A stretch of 64,000 nt of DNA from Cylindrotheca closterium (GCA_933822405.4 CAKOGP040001747.1:136113-200112), one strand, 5' to 3'. Counted from the first letter of the stretch, positions 19,537-30,352 are shown. The notes: generated from the sequence alone by a model not told the origin. Translations and numbers: made by a program.

Positions 19537-20958
19537 TTAGAACTTTAGTTGCACCATTTCTTCATCATCAGCAGCAGCACCTTTTTTCTTGCTCTTGGCA
19601 TCGCCTTCGTTGACAAAGATTTCCACTTCTGACATGGCTTCCAGTGTTTGACGTGTTGCCACATTCTTGTTGTTGATCGTGGTTTCGTCAGTGTCGTCGT
19701 CTGGATGGACAGGAGTATCTTCTGATTCTTGACTCTCTTCTTGCATTTTTCGTGACGAGCTTGGAATACGTTCGTTGCACCACAACAGAGGTAATCGTGA
19801 TTGCCAGGTCGATAAGAGTTCCTCCAATGGCCAAGTCGATTGACGACTCGTCAAGACCAAATCGTGCAAGGCCCACTTTGCAATCTTTGGCTTGTCCCAG
19901 TATCGACGATTCTTTGAGACAATCGTTCCCAAGAGAATCATTTTCTTGGCCATTTCCAGTTTCCACTGCTTGGCAGCATCGCCATTATTATTATCATTAT
20001 TATTGTCATCATCATCATTTGCAAACACCAAATCATCCGGCAAGATGATGCGTTGGGCCACTAAATCGGCAAACTGTTCGGGTGGCAAATCCTCGTCTTC
20101 GGCATCCACTTCTTCGCACAACATTTCGACCAAGGCTCGTTTGGCATTCCAATACTCTTCGTCGGTCCAAAGACGGAAAGATAATTGGTTTTTGGTATTG
20201 TTGTTGCTGGATGAAGTTGTTGTGGCTGGCAGTGCAGAACAGGGCAAACAATCCATGGCGGCTTCCACTTCAGAAGTAGAACATTGCAACGCCGAAGACA
20301 AATCTTTGATCGTATGACTACCTGGTTGAGTTGCTGCTGCTTTTGTTGACACTGCAGCGACTCCCTTTGTATCAGGTGATTCTGTATTATTATTATTATT
20401 CGTCAGCAACAAAGCTTGGACATCTTTGGGTTTTATTTGTTTTCTCGTCAGAGACAAAAAGGATGCCCCGGAACCTCCTGGTTGTACCAATCGAACAAGT
20501 TGTTCTTGGTCATCTGCTGTTGCTGTTGCTGCTGCTGATGATGATGATGATTCCAATTTGGCTTTCTTGTTGCTTTCTGAAGCAGTACTAGTACGAGTAC
20601 TAGTACTAGTACTGGTACTGGTACTAGTACTAGTAGCACTAGCATCGGCCCCGTCTTTGTTGTTGTGGAGTGGATACATGACCAAGGTGTTTGTGGTATC
20701 AATTTTAGTCAAAAGATAGGAAGAATCTGGCAATACCAAAGCGGACGATTCGTCGTTAGTCAATATGCTGCATTTTCCTTCCTTCATGGCTTGCAAGACG
20801 TCCGTTTCGCCTTCAGTTGGCATGGCCATGAGCATCAATTTGGGCCGGGTGCTTCGTTGCAAATCGGATTGGTCAAGTTTCAGGAGCTTGGTGTTTGTGG
20901 TGTCCAGATTTTCCTTTCTCAAAGGCACTGCCGGAGTTCTTCGTTTGAACGATGACAT
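19537..20958 (-). CDS. DCC1: Sister-chromatid cohesion protein DCC1 (Ctf18-RFC subunit)
   Basis: DCC1 with Ctf8 and Ctf18 forms the alternative clamp loader that loads PCNA and promotes sister-chromatid cohesion in S phase. The 473 residues from MSSFKRRTPAV follow the human DSCC1 plan: KLMLMAMPTEGE near the N-terminus, LLTKIDTTNTLVMYPLH (human has a KIADTSNMLLFIPG block here), then TIKDLSSALQCSTSEVEAAM and a C-terminal winged-helix region with WPLEELLSTWQSRLP. It is longer than animal DCC1 because of inserted Ser/Thr, Ala and Asn/Asp runs, including an (ST)n stretch coded by a GTACTAGTACTAGT-type microsatellite at 20585-20640. A Met 17 codons upstream is in frame but looks like leader. Overall match is by motif order, since the family diverges fast. 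Confidence 0.78.
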   Translation of the reverse strand: MSSFKRRTPAVPLRKENLDTTNTKLLKLDQSDLQRSTRPKLMLMAMPTEGETDVLQAMKEGKCSILTNDESSALVLPDSSYLLTKIDTTNTLVMYPLHNNKDGADASATSTSTSTSTSTSTRTSTASESNKKAKLESSSSSAAATATADDQEQLVRLVQPGGSGASFLSLTRKQIKPKDVQALLLTNNNNNTESPDTKGVAAVSTKAAATQPGSHTIKDLSSALQCSTSEVEAAMDCLPCSALPATTTSSSNNNTKNQLSFRLWTDEEYWNAKRALVEMLCEEVDAEDEDLPPEQFADLVAQRIILPDDLVFANDDDDNNNDNNNGDAAKQWKLEMAKKMILLGTIVSKNRRYWDKPKIAKWALHDLVLTSRQSTWPLEELLSTWQSRLPLLWCNERIPSSSRKMQEESQESEDTPVHPDDDTDETTINNKNVATRQTLEAMSEVEIFVNEGDAKSKKKGAAADDEEMVQLKF

Positions 20959-21073
20959 GGTGGTGGTGATGTTGCTTCTATTGATGATGATGACAGCCAA
21001 CCACAACAAGGAGCCAAAGTTTGAACAAGTTTTATTTGGTGCAATGACAATATAATAGGATAAATCCAGTTCA

Positions 21074-21165
21074 TTTCGCGCCTTTTTCCTAGTAGCTCAC
21101 GGACCAAAACGGACGATCTCCTTTTGGGGGGCTCACGCACCAAAGCGGACGAAAAAATTCGCGCC
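21074..21165 (-). promoter_or_regulatory. Two E2F-like sites upstream of DCC1
   Basis: TTTCGCGCC at 21074-21082 and TTCGCGCC at 21158-21165 match the E2F/DP consensus TTTSSCGC. They lie 116 and 200 bp upstream of the DCC1 start codon. An ATTGG (inverted CCAAT) follows at about 21171. E2F control fits an S-phase gene; the sites are seen, the regulation is inferred. Confidence 0.55.
21095..21152. repeat. 22-bp direct repeat in DCC1 promoter
   Basis: Two copies, 21095-21116 and 21131-21152, begin GCTCACGSACCAAARCGGAC and differ at two positions, with a 36-bp period. They lie between the two E2F-like sites. Confidence 0.75.
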
Positions 21166-21729
21166 ATTTGGATTGGAATTCCGAAACCGACTCCGACCGT
21201 TTCGATTTTTTGGCGTCACCTAATCAGAAGCGTGTCAACTTATCGCAATATACAGTATCATCGGAAACCAGAAGTGCAACGTTTTCCAGTAGGTGTAGCC
21301 ATCGCCAATCAAAATTCAGTGCAACAGTTGGCTTGTGTGGTCTACTCGTAGAAACGAGAGTGGGAATGCAGTTTCAAGAAGTGTGTTTCAAAAGAGGAGT
21401 CGTATCAAGTGTCAAGAGTTGAATGAATGTGTAATTAGTTAGCGTTGTCTAGTAGTAGCTGTTAGCTTGAGAAATCTCTAAGGGTGATTTCAGCTGTTGT
21501 TGTGGATGTGGATGTTCGTCTATCATGAGGAGAGGATGCTGCTGGTGCATGCATGTAGTGTGCTGTAGGTACGAAGTCTTGGTGGTGATTCGTTATGGTG
21601 TGCCGCCGCCGCAGTAAAAAGGTCTCAATGGTGTGTGTCCTTATCTACAACTGCGCTTCGATGTTGGTGCTCGTTGTCTTTTTTTCATTTGGCAAAAGTG
21701 GTAGTAGTAGTGGTAGAGGTAGTAGCGAC

Positions 21730-23223
21730 CTAGCAGGAAGATTGGATCAAAATACCACTCAAGTTGGCAGGCGTATGCTTGACCGACTTTAGAACTTTGT
21801 TCTTTCCTTGTTGGTAGACAAGCCATTTCATGCCACCGTGCTGAATCTGTTGTTGACGATAGTAGTAGTCGGAGGATTCAGAGTCGTCATCTTCGTCTTC
21901 ATCATCTTCTTCCGGGCTCTCCATAATGGTTCCAGTAGGTACAGATGGTGCTGGTTCCTGATTGCGTTCTTGTTCTTTCAAATAGTGTTGAATCGTCTCT
22001 TGAGCTTCTTCCACCGTCTCACAAGCCTCGCTCATGCGAGATCTATGGACTTCATCAAAGATGGATTGAAAGAGGGATGCCATTCCAAATTCCAAAACGG
22101 AAGCACTCAGGCTGTATTGCATGTTGGTCAAGCAGTGAGCCACTCGAATCAAAGTCTCCTTGTGGTCGTCACTGCCATCCGAGACGGATTCCTCTCCGGC
22201 CAGGGCGTTTTCGAGTTCCTTTAGTTTCGATTCCAAAATGCTGAGTCGCCATTGGCAACGTTCCTTGTTTGGCAACTTTGGCGTGGTGGAAGGCGCCATG
22301 GAACCATTCAAGGCAGCGTGATGTTCCGCTGCAGAAGAAAGTGCTCCAGGCGATGCCATGAGGAAAAAGAGTGGCAGCGATTGATGCGAGCTACAGCTGT
22401 CCGAGGAAGAGGCACTTTGTGCAGCAGCTTCCATGGCCCGAGTCACAATGATACTCAGGTTGGCAGGTGCGTATTTGACAGATTTCAGCATCTTGTGGTC
22501 CTTGGATCGGAGCACGAGCCACTTGGATTGAGTGGCGGCGTCTTCTGGGCCCAAGGAAGGGACCACAGTCTCAATGACGCTCTCTATTCCTTTCTTGCTG
22601 CGATGGAACCGTTGAGTTGCCTCGGCTTCCGATCGGCTGTTGCAAATCTTGGACATGTGTGCACGATGGACTTCATCAAACATGCTCAGAAACAAGCCGC
22701 CCATTCCTGTAAATAAAATAGCATATAGGAAATAGCAAAGAGGATGGTGAGCATGACTGAAATCAATCAATCAATAAGTTGCAACTAGTACATTGGCGAG
22801 TAGCCACTTACCAAATTCCAAGACGGCTCTTCCAATAGCGTATTGCAAGTTAGCAAAGGCGTTTGCAGCTGGAACTAAATCACTCTTGCTTTCCACAATA
22901 GCAGTCTTTAGTCCTTCAATTTCTTCTCGAAGCAAGGATACTTGTAGTTGATGCCGTTCCGTGCTCGGCAAAGTAGGAGACGATAGAATGGGCAATCGAA
23001 ACAAGTGGTGATATTGGGCCACAGATTCCAAGACATTGGGTTCTTGGTAAATGGCGTGTTGGCGTTTGCGAAATATCATAATGGCTGTGTCGTTGATGAT
23101 GGATTGAATCTGCAATATGAGTGTTTTATTTCTGTTGTTGTTATAATAGTATGCGTTGAGCGATGAGAAGTCAGCTGTTTCAATTTTGACTATTCTTGGT
23201 ATTCTTTTGCCATGAAGTGACAA
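21730..23223 (-). CDS. Tandem MazG / PRA-PH-like protein with degenerate active sites
   Basis: Exons 22813-23223 (or 22812 by exact donor) and 21730-22706, joined by a GTAAGT...ACAG intron that fuses VLEFG to MGGLFLSMFDEVHR. Two copies of an all-alpha nucleotide-pyrophosphatase fold follow each other. Copy 1 has ERHQLQVSLLREEIEGLKTA, NAFANLQYAIGRAVLEFGMG, FDEVHRAHMSK and LKSVKYAPANL. Copy 2 has ESKLKELENAL, CLTNMQYSLSASVLEFGMAS, FDEVHRSRMSE and LKSVKHTPANL. Active relatives need EExxE and DAxxD metal ligands; here the second motif reads NAFAN and AHCLTN, so both copies have lost Asp. An acidic, Tyr-rich linker (SPEEDDEDEDDDSESSDYYY) sits inside copy 2. Probably a pseudoenzyme. An acceptor-like ATATTGCAG at about 23109-23117 suggests a possible extra 5' exon, so the start at 23223 is uncertain. 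Confidence 0.75.
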
Positions 23224-24350
23224 AATGATTCGATGATGTAAGTTAGGTTTGACTGATGATTCATGTGGTTCGGAGCTGTCTGTCGGTCAGATGGCTACGC
23301 GCATTGAATCTTGGTAGGATGTGACGTACGAACTACAACAAAACCAGTAGAAATTGAATAATCGCGCCATCCCAGTGTTTTACAACTGCCGGCTAATCAA
23401 CGGAAGGAAGAATCGGTTCTTTCCGAACCACGTGGTCGCCATCTGCTCTTTGACACTCCCAAATACTGTTGACACACCGTTCGGAAACCAAACTAATGTC
23501 AACACAAAATTAGAAATAAGACAACACCATGGCGAATCGAAACACATTCAATCAGAATTGTTGAAAGGAGAAGATTCTTCCGTTGTCAGAACACTTTCAA
23601 TTGGCGACTCCAACGGTTCCGAAGCGGAGGATGGAATTAGCATCAACGACCTCTTGGTTGTGCTAGTTGGTACCTCGTGCGTGTCCTCTAATTTTCTAAG
23701 CTGATCAAACAGACCTTGGCATCTTGGTATCGGGGAGTAACGGTACTCGTACTGGTACCAGGTACTCGGTACTCTTAAAAAAAATACATCTGATCAGACA
23801 GATTGAATTGGCGGGGAGTGCGGACTAAAGCACCTGTGCATTGGAGAAAGGGTGAGTGAGTGAGTCAGTCATACAGCAATCAACCAAATATTTTAGCTCA
23901 TACCAATAGACACCACACTTGACGATGCTGCTACTGTACATGCAAAAGATTCAAGAAAGGTGAATAAAGTGAGGAGTCAGTCGACTTCAACAAGTTTGTT
24001 AGCTAGTATTATTGGTGCTGTACAGTTCTTGGCTGCTAAAATATGCTTGTCTCCTCTATCGTTTTATCGTCTTCTCTTGTTGCTTTAGATAGTCGTGTAC
24101 TTTCTTCCTTAACTTGATTGGGCTATCACCAACCTGATGTGTGCGCGTGTCAGACAATATCCACCACAAAAAGAATAAAAACGAAAATGCACGCGACGAC
24201 ATCACAACGGCGAAAGATGCCGAGGAAAATCATGCAAAATATGTAGAAACAACAGAACGCGACGTCAGCATTCGTTAGTTCTGGAAGTTGGTCCAAAACG
24301 CGAAGCATAGAATCTTCCGATCCAAAACTGAATCTTTCACGATATATATT
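23224..24350. other. Gene-free stretch, 1.1 kb
   Basis: Left part is the promoter of the MazG-like gene. A 116-codon frame at 23354-23704 (+) exists but has no recognisable motif. GTAC-rich sequence lies at about 23740-23775 and TACTGTA at 23932-23938. Confidence 0.45.
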
Positions 24351-26288
24351 TCAACGTAGACGACGTACACGTACCTGATCCTTTGCAACGGCCATTGCAA
24401 TCTCCAACCGCATCGCTGGGTCAGTTACAAATGTAAATGATAGATTTTCATCCTCGTTTTTAATAATTTCAGCATCGAACTCCTCTCCCAAATGATGATT
24501 CATTCCCGACGGTTGCATCATTGCCGTCATCATCCCATCATTTTCCTTGGCAACCTTGGCAAATTCTTGTCCCATGATACGGAGTGCTTTGGCACGGTTC
24601 GCCTGTTCTGATCGATTAACACTTGAATCGCTCAACAGTTTCCAACTGGCTCCATCCACCGTCGATTGAACATCCAACGTCGTATAATGCCACAAAAGTC
24701 TCCACAATTTGGGAACCATTTCCTTGGAAGGAGCTTCCGCTTCGTCATGCTTTACTCCATCTTGGCCCTCCCCCTCCCCCATGAAGGAAAAGTCACCTTG
24801 TCGAATGGAATCCATATACTTCAATAGATATTGGAGCAATCCAAAAATACCCTTGTAAAATTCCAGTCGATGCGATAGTAGGCCCGCGGAACTCTTGGTC
24901 CACAACCAACCTTTCTTCACCAATCCAAAGGGACTTTTTCCTTCCCATTGTCGAGCCGCCAGTTCCAATCGTTCGCCCAACAATTGCAAAAGCCTTGCGT
25001 CGCGAAACAATGATTTTTCCAATATGGCCTTGGCTTGTTGCTTGCAATATTGTCGAAACGCCAAGTCTGGTATTTGTTCTTGGCCAGCACCAGCACTTCC
25101 AGAGGAGGTAAAGGTTTCGATTGTGGCTAGTAAATGCATCGCCACATCCACTTGACGTTTTTGTTCCTTTCGTTGCAAGTCCGCCACCATGACAATCAGC
25201 CTTTGCACATTTTCTTGCGGATCGTGGTCATCATCATCCTCATTGGCAAAGAGGCCCAACTGAATCAAGGATAGAGTCCAAGAGGATACGGCCAAATTTC
25301 CCACAAAGGGTTGGAGGGAATTTGAATCAAAGAGAATGGAAAAGAAGAGATTGGGATGAAACATGGCAGCAATCTTGTCTTGTGCCGGCGATGAGGTCTG
25401 TCCCACTTCGTCGTACCAACTGCGTTGGGCTTCGTCCGACAAGGTTTGGTAGGCCTTTTGCAGTTGCAAAAACGCTTCTTCGGCTTCTTGTGATTGTACT
25501 GGATTCTTGTCCGGGTGCAATGCCTTGGCCTTGACATAGTAGGCTCGTTTGATTTCCGATTTGCTGGCACTGGAAGGAACTTCTAGTATCTGATAGTAGT
25601 TGGGCTTGTCGTTTTCCGAGGATGATAATCTTAGTTGTTCCCTCTGAAGTTCTTGTTGATGCTCCCACAAATTGTACATCTGCCAACTACCACCATCATA
25701 GGGGTTCCAAACACTTCCCTTCCACCAAGATTGAATCGACTTTGGCATTTGGACCAGCCCCCAATAGCAATGGTACAAGCCATTCCAGATTCCAACGCTA
25801 ATCGCTGAAAGACCCATGACGCTGCCCAAAATGGTCGACAGGAGCAGTGGCTTCATTTGCAATCCTACCAACAATAATGAAGCGGATGGAAAGGTAATTA
25901 AGCAAGTCATTCCAATCAGGAATCCAAGCGTCGTGCTTTGGGATGCCTTCCATATTCCATGAATGAGTCCTCTTGGTTTCGTTTTCCTGAGAATTTTTGC
26001 AATGGCCGTAGATGTCTCCTCTTCGGCCCAAAAGGAGTCTTGCCGCGTCTTGTCATGTCTATTATCTGATGATGATCTCCTACTATCATCTTGACGTGAC
26101 CCATAACGTCGGTCTTCAAAGTCGTCGTCACGCCGTCGTCGTTGTCGATCCTGTCGCGTATTATTCGGCTTGGATGATGATCCTCGATGTGAGGCAGTGC
26201 GCCGAGCTTGCTGCTGACAGGAGACTCTTGGAACAATGTGCAGCCCAACAATAATGAAGAAAAGGCAGTGTCGTAGAATCATCTTCAT
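24351..26288 (-). CDS. Membrane DnaJ-X (Hsp40) protein
   Basis: A 645-residue J-protein. It has a signal peptide (residues 1-24, ending VSC), a basic Arg/Asp-rich region, two hydrophobic segments at about 119-145 and 147-177, then a J domain at ~228-296 with the HPD motif at 258-260 (ALHPDKNP) and the usual KRAYYVKAKALH helix. A DnaJ-X type region follows, starting HPNLFFSILFDSNSLQPFVG, as in yeast Caj1/Djp1 and plant relatives. The membrane segments and signal suggest an ER or other secretory-membrane location, with the J domain recruiting Hsp70. Second Met at residue 3 is an alternative start. Substrate unknown. Confidence 0.86.
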   Translation of the reverse strand: MKMILRHCLFFIIVGLHIVPRVSCQQQARRTASHRGSSSKPNNTRQDRQRRRRDDDFEDRRYGSRQDDSRRSSSDNRHDKTRQDSFWAEEETSTAIAKILRKTKPRGLIHGIWKASQSTTLGFLIGMTCLITFPSASLLLVGLQMKPLLLSTILGSVMGLSAISVGIWNGLYHCYWGLVQMPKSIQSWWKGSVWNPYDGGSWQMYNLWEHQQELQREQLRLSSSENDKPNYYQILEVPSSASKSEIKRAYYVKAKALHPDKNPVQSQEAEEAFLQLQKAYQTLSDEAQRSWYDEVGQTSSPAQDKIAAMFHPNLFFSILFDSNSLQPFVGNLAVSSWTLSLIQLGLFANEDDDDHDPQENVQRLIVMVADLQRKEQKRQVDVAMHLLATIETFTSSGSAGAGQEQIPDLAFRQYCKQQAKAILEKSLFRDARLLQLLGERLELAARQWEGKSPFGLVKKGWLWTKSSAGLLSHRLEFYKGIFGLLQYLLKYMDSIRQGDFSFMGEGEGQDGVKHDEAEAPSKEMVPKLWRLLWHYTTLDVQSTVDGASWKLLSDSSVNRSEQANRAKALRIMGQEFAKVAKENDGMMTAMMQPSGMNHHLGEEFDAEIIKNEDENLSFTFVTDPAMRLEIAMAVAKDQVRVRRLR

Positions 26289-27236
26289 TGCAGATGCTGA
26301 TTGTGGAAGGACTTGGTAAACTCAGAAAGGACGGGTAGTGTTATTGTGTGCTATATCATTTCCTTCTTGTAGAATTGATGTGAGAGTTCCTGAAGCAATT
26401 GACAATGTACAGATGTCGGAAGGTCCACGGTACAAGTCAGTGGAGAGTGGTGGTTGCGACAATGGCGTGCAAGTAATATGTTGAACAGGCGGGGTTGGAA
26501 GGTTCACGATACAGGTTTTTATATGTCCGGCGATCGATGATGCCGCGTGTCCGTTTCATTCGTGTTGGACGTCAGTCACGAAGGACCAAAATCTATTTTC
26601 TCAACTATAGTAAGAGATAAGTCTCCTTGGCCTGGGCCGAATGCTTGTACCGTACTATCTGCAGCACCAGTATGGCTAGCTTATTACTTAGTTATGAATC
26701 GGCCCCGTCTTGTTCTTCAGTTTTCAACTGCTTTTCGACTTGTTTTGGCAACACATGCATGATGATTCATGATTAATCATGTTTCTGTTCCATTAGCCGA
26801 CGGCCATACGTGACTTGAAACACATAACTGGGTATGGTGCAGTAGCTATTACTGCCGCTCCATAACTGGGTCTGGTGCGGTAGCTAGTATATGGATGCTT
26901 CATGGCTTGTCGTCTTCGGTACAATCGACTCCAGATTTATGGATTCCTTCAACTACCCGAATTCCATCATCTTCTGGCGTATTCAAATCATTCAAGAAGA
27001 TCATCCAAGTGAGTACCAATGGTGCAATTTTGACACTCGTACTATGTGTGGTCAGTTGTCCTTGCCTCTTCCATTTCGTGTCCGTTTGGGTTTCACTTCG
27101 TTGTCCGACAAAAATGGCGCGGTTCTGTCAAATCGCATTTATTATCCTATCGAAGATAGCCAACTGGCGCCTACCGCCTGGTTTCTTCCGTGAGGGATTC
27201 TTTCTTGGTGTGACTCTGGTGGGTTGTGGTGTGAAG
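26289..27236. other. Gene-free stretch upstream of hairpin array
   Basis: Holds the promoter of the DnaJ gene. A possible short coding start at 26895 (MLHGLSSSVQSTPDL) runs to a GTGAGT donor near 27009, but no continuation is convincing. Confidence 0.4.
26823..26886. repeat. 26-bp direct repeat pair
   Basis: Two copies, 26823-26848 and 26861-26886, read CATAACTGGGTNTGGTGCNG then TAGCTA, differing at two positions, with a 38-bp period. Between them lies TTACTGCCGCTC. Confidence 0.8.
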
Positions 27237-27497
27237 CTGGTCTTTTGGATTGCGCGCGAAGCGTGCGGTTCCAGAAGACCAGTCTTTGATATCCCGCAAA
27301 GCGGAATATCAGAGACTTGCTTGCCTACTAGGTCATGCATTGATGCAAATTGCAGCAATGCATGGCCTAACAGGGATGTGGAGGGAGGGAAAGAAAGAAA
27401 TAAACGTATTTCTTGATGTATACTCGCACACAAGTTCGATAAATTGATCGGACTTGGTGTTGCGGAGCAATGATGTTGAGACGGTCGTTCGACCGTC
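27237..27497. other. Cluster of five near-perfect hairpins
   Basis: Five inverted repeats: (1) 27237-27282, about 21 bp around a GAA loop; (2) 27283-27315, 15 bp with one mismatch around AAA, directly abutting the first; (3) 27329-27369, 14 bp with a 13-nt loop that is itself self-complementary; (4) 27432-27455, 9 bp; (5) 27480-27497, 8 bp around TT. Several mismatches on the + strand are G-U pairs, as expected if the + strand RNA folds. It ends 91 bp before the LRR gene start, so it could be a non-coding RNA, a structured leader or decayed transposon ends. Confidence 0.6.
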
Positions 27498-27587
27498 GTC
27501 AGTATGATGAAAGGAATCCAATGATTCGTTCGTCTACGTTAGAACATCCGGTAAAGTTGTTGACATCAAACGAAGTCACAGCTCAAC

Positions 27588-29755
27588 ATGAACGACGATC
27601 GCTTACGAAGCCTATCCGATACTTCAGATGAAGATGAAAGCGAAAATCAAACTGAAAATGAAAACAAACGACGTCGATGCGTTTTCATCTATGTGGGAAG
27701 AAACAGTGAAAAGCTCAAGCAGGGGAATGACACAGTAACGCAGCACATGGTCATAGATTCTTGTGTCAGCGTCATTGGCAAATCTGCCTTTCAAGACTGC
27801 CAACGCTTGGTCGAAGTGATAGCTATGGATGGCCTCACATCCATTTGCGAGAGTGCTTTTGAATCCTGTACGGCCCTCAAAAAAATTCTTGTTCCCGACA
27901 CTGTCGTTGAAGTTGGAAATCGAGCATTTGCATTGTGTTCCGCTCTCAGAGATGTGGAATTTCCCAAGTTCGGTTCTTTAAGTTGCATTGGCGAAGAAGC
28001 CTTTCTACAGTGCTCCAGTCTTCAGTTCTTTCCGGTGCCATCTTCTGTGGCCTTTATCAAAGCACGTGCCTTTCAACAGTGCACAGAATTGGCAAAGGTT
28101 TTGTTCGAAGAAGAACTAGATGGAATGAACAAGAGCCTTCTAATCTGCATTGGTGACGGGGCCTTTGAAGAATGTGAAAGCCTCGGCGAAGTTTGTCTTT
28201 CCGCTAATGTGATGCTGTTAGGCAAACGTGCTTTTACAGGTTGTCGATCGCTCCAAGATGCTGACTTGTCCAAGACCAAACTAACTGTGATTGAAGAAAT
28301 GACCTTTTCACATTGTCGATGGCTCCAAACCGCAAAAATGCCACCCACTTTGGGGAAAATTCTATCAGACGGATTCGCTTCGTGTCGACATCTGTCGGAA
28401 CTTGTATTGAACGAAGGGTTGAAAGTAATCGGTCAACATGCCTTCTGCGATTGTGACTCCTTGATCAAATTCCCTACACCTTCCACCCTTGAAGTCATCG
28501 GACAGGATGCATTTTCTGGATGTGGCGAATTGAAGGATATTCCAGTTTCCCAAAATTTGAAGTCGCTAGGAGGTTCTGCGTTTTATCAGTGCCACAAATT
28601 GTCCACAAAGATGTCGATTCCTGCGGCCGCAAGCATCGAAGGTGGAACATTTTTCAACTGTTACTCGCTTGTGGAGCTACAGCTAGCGATTGGCCTACAA
28701 AGAATTGAAGACGACGCTCTACGAAACTGCACAGGCTTGATGGGAGTATCACTCCCAATGACTGTGAAAAAGATTGGAAGCTCGTCGTTCTCAGGCTGCA
28801 TATCGCTTCTTGTGGTCGAAATGTCAAAGCATTGCTCAGAATGGATGGAGTGGGGAGACCATGCGTTCTTTGGCTGTGATTCGTTGATGAACATCTCCAT
28901 TCGGTCTAGCGAAGGAAGCGGAACCAGTGGACGAATTCCAAAGTCTACGTTCAATCGGTGTTGGAACTTGTTGCCGGCAAGGCATACGCACTATGAGAGA
29001 ATCCAGAGAACCCTCTTTATGCCAATAACAAGAACGAGGGCGACTTCTTTGATGGGTGTGAAGAAAAGGACCAACTTTTTGACAACGTTGCTGAATCGTT
29101 GCTAAATAGATACTCGAATCTTCCCGTGCACGAAGCCTGCTACCATGATTCCGAGACAATGGGCGATGAACTGACTCAGAAGATTCTCGATCTACAAGCT
29201 TCTGGAGAAAAGGAGGAACTGGTCGATAGATTCGGCCTGACCCCGTTCCATGTCTTTGCCACTTCCGCAAACCTTCGCGAAGATCTGCTTACTGTACTCT
29301 TGGATCACTACCCTATTGAATTGTTGTTTCAGAAGGATAAGCAGAACAATACCATGATGGATTACTTGTTGATCGATCAGAGATGCACCAAGTCCATCCC
29401 ATTGATCAAGATGATTTTGAATCGGATCAAGGCATACCTTTCAAGTGTGGGTTTGGAGAAGAAGTGGGAAATGAAACGCTGCCACAAGATACTCTCAGAG
29501 GATGGCTGGGCTGACAGCTACTTCGACCGGCTTGCGGCAATGCAAGAGCTTCGAGAGGTGGTGGAGTATGTTACACGCATCGAGGTGACTTCGATTTTGG
29601 AACTTGCGCTATGGAAGAGGATGTCACAATGCCACTCTGTCAAGTCTGTCGGTCGTGTCAAATGTGGAGCCAATGTAGTGATTCCCAATGTCATGGCATA
29701 TGGATCGACTGAAGGGCCAGTCGAGAGGGATCCATTCAGAGAACCTGACTGGTAG
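27588..29755 (+). CDS. BspA-type LRR protein with ankyrin-like C-terminus, frameshifted
   Basis: An acidic N-terminus is followed by about 17 LRR_5 (BspA/TpLRR) repeats of the form C-x-x-L-x-x-V-x-L-P-x-x-V-x-x-I-G-x-x-A-F-x-x-C, from residue 50 to ~460. The first frame ends at 29103 with an atypical tail. The expected continuation, from about PLYANNKNEGDFFDG at 29008 through LPVHEACYHD and DRFGLTPFHVF to CGANVVIPNVMAY, is in another frame and stops at 29753-29755. The break lies near 28970-29020, where the second frame carries a TGA at about 28993. This is a frameshift, a missed intron, or a young pseudogene. Three paralogues lie at 35620, 49696 and 51472; this is the most divergent. Role unknown; LRR_5 proteins usually bind proteins or surfaces. 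Confidence 0.68.
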
Positions 29756-30352
29756 GATATTTTGCATCACTCCATCCAGTTGGAATGAGAGGGATTTATT
29801 CAGAGATCCTGAGTTGTAGACGATGTTGTTGTCATCTCTTCTGACCGCTCTACAACTTGGAAGGATCCTGTAAATCCTAGTTGAAGATAAAGAAATTATG
29901 GAACGTTTCTTTTACTATACATTCATGTCGTGTTGCATTCAACTATCTGCTATGATTCTCAAATATTGCCGAGTAAAGCTGTGCAAGTGACGTAGCCGTG
30001 ACGTGCAAGTTTATTCTCTCACTGAGATTGACACTTGATTGACACTTGACACTGATATTTCTTGTGTGATATCAACTCCATACTGTTTGTTGCTAGCTGT
30101 TTTCTGCGCAAGACTTTATGAATTTGTGAGACGAGTTGGTTGTGTTTGATGGATGATGCCCATACCAAACCATGTATCGAGAATTTGAGTGGTAGACAAT
30201 ATATTGTTGTTGTTCATGTAAAGGGTTGCTTTTAAAATAAAATAAAGATATTCCGGTTGCATACTCGTACATACATTCATCTTTTGTTACATTTGTCTGT
30301 CTTTCTGATAGATAGGGTTATCTCCTGATAGTAGGATGATGTCCCAACTGAA
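29756..30352. other. Intergenic with gene fragment copy
   Basis: Between convergent 3' ends. At about 29970-30008, CGAGTAAAGCTGTGCAAGTG and the bases after it closely match 30399-30437 inside the next gene's 3' coding end, so a decayed duplicate of that gene's tail lies here. Confidence 0.55.

Noticed and set aside
23354..23704. 116-codon frame between the MazG-like and DnaJ genes
   Set aside because: No motif or repeat and no splice context; left unannotated.
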